Assembly: GCA_036245805.1 (NCBI GenBank)
Contig: BTRK01000002.1
Location: 21,879,067-21,943,066 of the forward strand
DNA: 64,000 bases
Reading direction: 5' to 3'
From: Pristionchus mayeri
Lineage: Eukaryota > Nematoda > Chromadorea > Rhabditida > Neodiplogasteridae
Each line of letters starts with the position of its first letter. Position 1 is the first letter of the stretch. Below are positions 59,372 through 64,000 of this stretch, one piece after another. The notes below the pieces were generated by a model. That model had not been told where the DNA came from, did not search any database, and was given only the letters and a program-made list of their open reading frames with translations. A program made the translations under genes and the position numbers.

Positions 59372-61081
59372 CTATATACATAGGTACTGGATGGGTAGGG
59401 GCGGGGTTAGTTTCTGCCCCTCCTGGGAATGGCGATTCTCCTGTTTGCAGTGGAATTCCTCTTCTTGTAGCATCCTCTGCAGCTCTGCAAAGCGAGTGGG
59501 ATAAAGAGCACCGAATGCAGCCTCCATTGATATCGATGCTGCCTCCTCCATCTGTACCATCGACAACGAAAGAAATGGAAGAAGTAAGCCCTGTCCCCCC
59601 CCCCCCCCTCTACACTCACCAATACATCTGATGCAAACGAATTTCCACAATAGTCGCAGAAATCGATTCCTTCATCTTCCCAGAATCTATCTTTGATTAT
59701 CGTTTCGATGTGGATTCTACAAGTAATGGGGTAATCAGAGACTAATTCATTTATTGTCCATGGACAAAGTGAAAAGACTCGTGAGATATTAAGATGACGA
59801 GATGATATCACCTGTTTCTCATGATGGATTGCATTGCAAATTGGTGCATCGAAGGGCATTTGATATTTGTGAGGCGAGGAAGAATCGCCGGTTCATCCAG
59901 AGGATTCCCAGCGATCGAGAACTCAAAAGAACCTATACAACATATCACTACCCACAAACTCACCGTCAGTCTTTCGTTAGAGCGTAAGTAAGGTAGGAAT
60001 TTTATCTGGTTGTTATCGAGGTTGAGGGAGAGTTTTTTACGATGTCGAAGCTGGAAGAAATTTCGTTCTGGCTTCTATCGAGATGTGTCCCAACCTCATG
60101 AGGGAGTAGCGTAAGTAGATTATTTTGTAGATTGATTATTAAGAGTGATGAAGGTTGTCGAGAGGAGGCATGGAGCGAAGGAGATTGAAAGATAGATCGA
60201 GACGGAGAAGCGAGGGAGGAAGAGAGGAGAATACATCTGACTGATATCAGAACAGTCACCAAGGGACAATGATGAGAGAACTCACTGATAGTCCAACCAA
60301 TCGATTGTGGCTCGGATTGAGTTCCTGCAGATTCACTAGTTTCACCATGTTTTTCATCTTCTCCTTATCAGGGGCAGCACCCATTTGATTGCGAGATAGG
60401 TCGAGACTGGTGAGAAGAGTGGAAGAAAACCATCTCCCATCGACCCTCTTCAATCCAATTCCAGAGAGAACCAGAGTCTTCAGAGTGGCAGAGGGGAAAC
60501 CCTTCTTTGGATATTCCTCTCTTTTATTCACTACCATTGATACTTGACCGCCGAGATCAGACTTCTTCTCCTAAGAATCAATGTAACGGATGTAACGATT
60601 TAATGGAACCTTAGTGATCTCCTTGAGACTCTCAATGTTCTCTCCCTTCAGAACTGCGCGAAGCTTGTGCAAAAGATTACGCAAAACAGCTGGATTAGCC
60701 TGAATGAATATTCTCGAATAAGATGATCTAAAAGGGAGAGATGGATTCTCCTCCTCACATCTGATACAAAGATTGTCCTGCTGGGAATCGTCCACACAAT
60801 TGTTAGCTTCCCTTGGTCGATGAACTTATCGTGAATCATTTTCACCTCACTCGACCCATCCAACGGATACTTATGTTCCTTCTGAAATTGGAGTATTCAT
60901 CTGTGTGAATGGAGTGAAGGATCAACTCACTCCAGCAGCAGTGAATACTGACAGGCAAGCCTTCGATGACTTCAGACCTCAAATATGGAGGGGTTGAGTA
61001 GCAAGGGCAGTGTGTGTCGCACTTGGAGCAAGTGCGCGACCACTGCACACTTTTCACATTTCGCTCCTCGATACACCACAT
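59372..61081 (-). CDS. lrr-1: LRR-1 (PPIL5) cullin-2 substrate receptor homologue, apparent frameshift
   Basis: Leucine-rich-repeat substrate adaptor of CUL2 ubiquitin ligases. Exons include 61081-60953, 60881-60759, 60699-60610, 60570-60286, an LRR exon from about 60238, then exons down to 59372. FIDQGKLTIVWTIPSRTIF and ANPAVLRNLLHKL match the LRR1 N-terminal domain; KTLVLSGIGLKRVDGRWF, LTSLDLSRNQMG, LRLDLSFNLL, INLQNNLLTLLPHE and LSLNLDNNQIKFLP are repeats; CDYCGNSFASDVL and FHC near the end fit the terminal zinc-binding part. Within the repeat exon the frame changes near 60143: the first repeats end in TAA TAA one base before the next repeat resumes. Either a one-base sequence error or a real lesion. 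Confidence 0.82.
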
Positions 61082-62501
61082 TTTTTCAGAACTTTATACT
61101 TTTTCTTTCGCGAACTCTTCATTGTTTATGTTTCTAGCCCGTATTGGCCCCATTTCTTACAATGAGGATGGAATAGACGAAATATAGTGCTTCGTAAATA
61201 GTGTTAATTTTTTTACTTTCACTTGTCATTTGCACGGCAATTTATTTCTCGACATCCCGTTGAAAGTCATGGTCCCTTTTCTGATCAAAAAATGGTGTGG
61301 CACGTGCGGTCATTTCTATGCTTAACGACACGATTTACACCCCTTATTCACGGTTCTGTATTTCACGGCTTTAAATGTAGTGATGTGCTTGGTTCGTAAA
61401 CATCGCCCGTTCACACAAATCAATCAAAATACCGAAAACCGTATCGCTCTAGTACAGTACTTTGACAGAAACGGTAGAAAAGCTACAGACTCTCAGGCAA
61501 GATTTTCAAAAAAATTACAGTACCACAGGAAACCATCATGGGCTGTGCAAATGAATTTACAGTACATCTTCTTTCACAGGGGTGGCCATTTTTTACCTAG
61601 TATGTCGATGAAAAAATTGCCGTACATTTCGGGCAAAAAAAAATTTTGAAAAAATACAAATCTGACCTAACGTAACGCCGTATTTCACGAAACTAAGTAT
61701 ACTGTAGAAGCTCGTTCCAATGAAGAAAAAAGACTGTATTTTACTGATTTTGAATGTTTTATTTTTCGTTCAGGAATCAATATTGCTGATTCCACCGGAT
61801 AACTGTGAGAATATAATACGTAGCAAGTTGGTGTGCTGTGTTGAACAGCGGAACGGAACGGAGCTGTGTAATGATACCGAAGCTGTGTGTAGCGCTGTGC
61901 CTCACGCGGTGGCAAGTCACAGCTCGATAAACAACTACAGTATCATTATAACGTTATTCCGTTCCGCTGATCCCCACGTTCAACACTGCACACCAACTTG
62001 CTACGCATTCCATTCTGACAGTAATACATTAAAACATTTATTTAGAGTTTCAACATAATACCCATTGCCCTTGCTAGGTATGAGTAGTAAAAGGAATGGA
62101 ATGGTGGAATACCGGGAGTGTTCATGGTGCCTAGTGCGACAGTTCCCTTGCCCGACCGATGGCCTCCCTTCACACCAGAAGGCACATCCAGCACCTTGCA
62201 CACCACTCGCATCTGAAGACATTGCAATTATAAGGAGGAAGACGAGGGAGGGGAGATAAAGTATCACACCGACATCCACGGAAAGCAGCAACCAGAGAGT
62301 GCGAGAGTAATCAAATATTTATCGCACAATGTATTGACCAGTGAGAGGTAGTGAACACTTTGGGTTTACATCCGTCATGGCATGAATACTGAAAGATTAT
62401 ATAATCAAATAGTTGACTAGAAGAGATGTAATAACAAAACAGTATTTACAATTCACAGCCTATTACAATATTCAACAATTATTGATAACAACAACAAACG
62501 C
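61082..62501. other. Intergenic region with a MITE and unassigned open frames
   Basis: No supported gene. 61082-61700 is AT-rich with short non-conserved frames. 62040-62300 (minus) has an open stretch with Gly/Pro-rich sequence (TPGIPPFHSF) but no splice-consistent model; polyadenylation of the downstream gene may lie at 62455 (ttattacaata) but is unclear. Confidence 0.35.
61800..62024. mobile_element. Short palindromic MITE with CTGTGAGAA ends, copy 2
   Basis: About 220 bp; ends CTGTGAGAATATAATACGTAG and an inverse that varies slightly (CTACGCATTCCATTCTGACAG). Arms share AGCAAGTTGGTGTGC. Same end family as the element at 33218. Confidence 0.8.
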
Positions 62502-63922
62502 CTAATCCATTTTGGGTCCGACCCAAGCCAGTCGATAAGCTGAGTGAATAACGACTCGCTCTGCGAATATGGTGGCGAGGAACCAGACTGGTATATATTC
62601 TGCAGTGACCAGACCAAGGAAGTGATATCGGAAGTACGTTGAATAGTCCCATGGACACGCCTCGTACTCAAATATTCATATTGTGAGATGATCGAAACAT
62701 TGGAAGTTACTAATTTGAGGATGGCTCCGAGTGAGAATTCAGCAGTGTACGCAATGAACATGTAGAGGAGTCCACGATACATGATACTCAGTCGATCCTC
62801 AGTTTATATGAATTCACTTCATTTACTATTAATTTAAGTTTGCGCGTATACGACCTCCGGATCAGGATTTCGTCTACGGCTGGTACTTTTAGATAATTTG
62901 ACTTATATATTATAATTGTTGTATTAGAGTTGTGGTTCATAATAATTCGAGTGAGAGGTATGAATACCTGAATGAGGAAGAATAGCTGCTCAATGACTAG
63001 AATGGCGACCGCATACACTCCGAATGCATACACTGAGGAGACACCCACCAGTCGTCGCTCCCCGTTCTCAATTGCCTCCCAGAGACCAGTGAAGAACACC
63101 TGCGACCAATTATTCCATCAGCCACACTTTCCTCATGTTAACAAATATGCCAGAAACATTCATCTTGAAGAATATACTATCGCACCTCCGCTGTGATTCC
63201 ACACAATCCATAGAACATGAATCTCTCTTGGAGACGGAGACGACGGGGAATCTTGTGACCTCCCATCCGATGGGACTTAACCAATTACTTTCATGTAATC
63301 ACACAAACATGGTTATAAAAATATCATTCATAATGCGTATAAGGTAAGTGTAAATTTCGATGATAACGAAAATTTGCCGGTACAACGAGAGAGAAGCAAA
63401 CCACGAATTTGAATTCATTCATTCAGATCACCCATGAAACAGCGGTGGAAGAAATGGAAACAAAACCGATTAAATGATAGATTGATCGAAGATCAAATCG
63501 TACAATTGACGAATAAATAGCTCTCACACTACAGTATCTACATAATATGTAATTCATTTACTCTTAGACATAAATTATCATTAGTAAGAAATTAAATAAG
63601 TCATCTACACAGATTAGACTAATACATAAAAAAGAGAAACCGTTCGTTTGTGGGGACTAGTGTAGCCAAGTCGACATGCACCCTCCTCATTTCGTGTGCT
63701 CCCTCACTGGTCAGACAGAGCGAGAGAGCGTGTAAAACGAGGAGTGCAGCCGATACGCCATCACTAGGGAAGACTCATTCATATGCACAATTATGAACAC
63801 TTACGCGACTTAAAATTAACAATTGAATTAGAAGGAAGAAACCAAATGAATCATAGATACCGAAAAAATCAGACATCCATCGTTCTACCAATGCACTGGG
63901 TGCACTTGGGAATCCCCGTCAT
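62502..63922 (-). CDS. TMEM229-family multi-pass membrane protein
   Basis: Exons 63922-63889, 63277-63186, 63099-62968, 62797-62711 and 62666-62502 give 169 aa, equal to the usual TMEM229 length. FYGLCGITAEVFFTGLWEA, SSVYAFGVYAVAILVIEQLF, YRGLLYMFIAYTAEFSLG, ACPWDYST and GLVTAEYIPVWFLATIF follow the TMEM229A/B order, including the family CPWDYS motif and four membrane segments. Exon 1 is inferred only from phase and a GT/AG pair; the core from 63218 down is secure. Function unknown (ABC-transporter type YesD-like fold has been suggested for relatives). Confidence 0.85.
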
Positions 63923-64000
63923 CCGAGAGGGAGGAATTGTCTGCAATAATAGCATCTCCTTATATATAATACATTTTTAAATTTGAGAATGATATATCGT

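Noticed and set aside
61720..62058. 112-aa frame with an N-terminal hydrophobic segment and cysteines, looking like a secreted protein
   Set aside because: Most of it is encoded by the hairpin MITE at 61800-62024; the cysteine-rich part is a reading of the inverted repeat.

Overview
This is a gene-dense invertebrate nuclear window, almost certainly from a rhabditid-type nematode. Most introns are only 40-60 bp with TTTCAG-like 3' ends. Several genes carry a splice acceptor within a few bases of the start codon (21338, 38484, 50769, 55503), as expected if spliced-leader RNA is added in trans. The protein repertoire fits: a CED-3-like CARD caspase, a nematode ET-module secreted protein, and KNL-1 with SILK/RVSF motifs and degenerate MELT units. 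Coding models below were read exon by exon from splice sites, frame and family motifs; no database search was run.

Left third (1-14 kb): an SREK1/RSP-7-type splicing factor (minus, running off the window) with a RING-CH (MARCH) ubiquitin ligase nested antisense in one intron; SNU13; a class-C beta-lactamase-like serine hydrolase; nephrocystin-1 (cilium transition zone); acyl-CoA-binding protein; a CPEB1-type translational regulator; and a bZIP factor.

Middle (14-44 kb): ASH-2 (H3K4 methyltransferase core subunit), its introns swollen by two long foldback elements; glyoxalase II; deoxyhypusine synthase; an ET-module protein; a peroxisomal D-amino-acid/D-aspartate oxidase hosting a small antisense membrane-protein gene in an intron; a DMRT gene with DM and DMA domains (DMD-4 type); a 2.5-kb repeat-rich stretch; a GSKIP-like protein with an antisense LINE reverse transcriptase in an intron; the ER chaperone HYOU1/GRP170; and two unrecognised convergent genes.

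Right third (45-64 kb): KNL-1; the CARD caspase; a small secreted peptide precursor; WDR83/MORG1; a DUF1308 (C7orf25-type) protein; LRR-1 (cullin-2 substrate receptor) with an apparent one-base frameshift; and a TMEM229-type membrane protein. Gaps of about 190-330 bp between same-strand genes (ash-2/HAGH/dhps/ET-module; GSKIP/HYOU1) would fit polycistronic units, but no SL2-specific signal was identified. The functions are mixed housekeeping, cell-cycle and developmental ones, not a single pathway.

Mobile DNA: five copies of one TTAA-flanked miniature element, a Tc1/mariner-ended foldback, further foldbacks at 15.2, 34.8 and 58.1 kb, a 738-bp element with a 5-bp target duplication, two copies of a short CTGTGAGAA-ended palindrome, and one 5'-truncated LINE. 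No rRNA genes, CRISPR arrays or convincing tRNA genes were seen.
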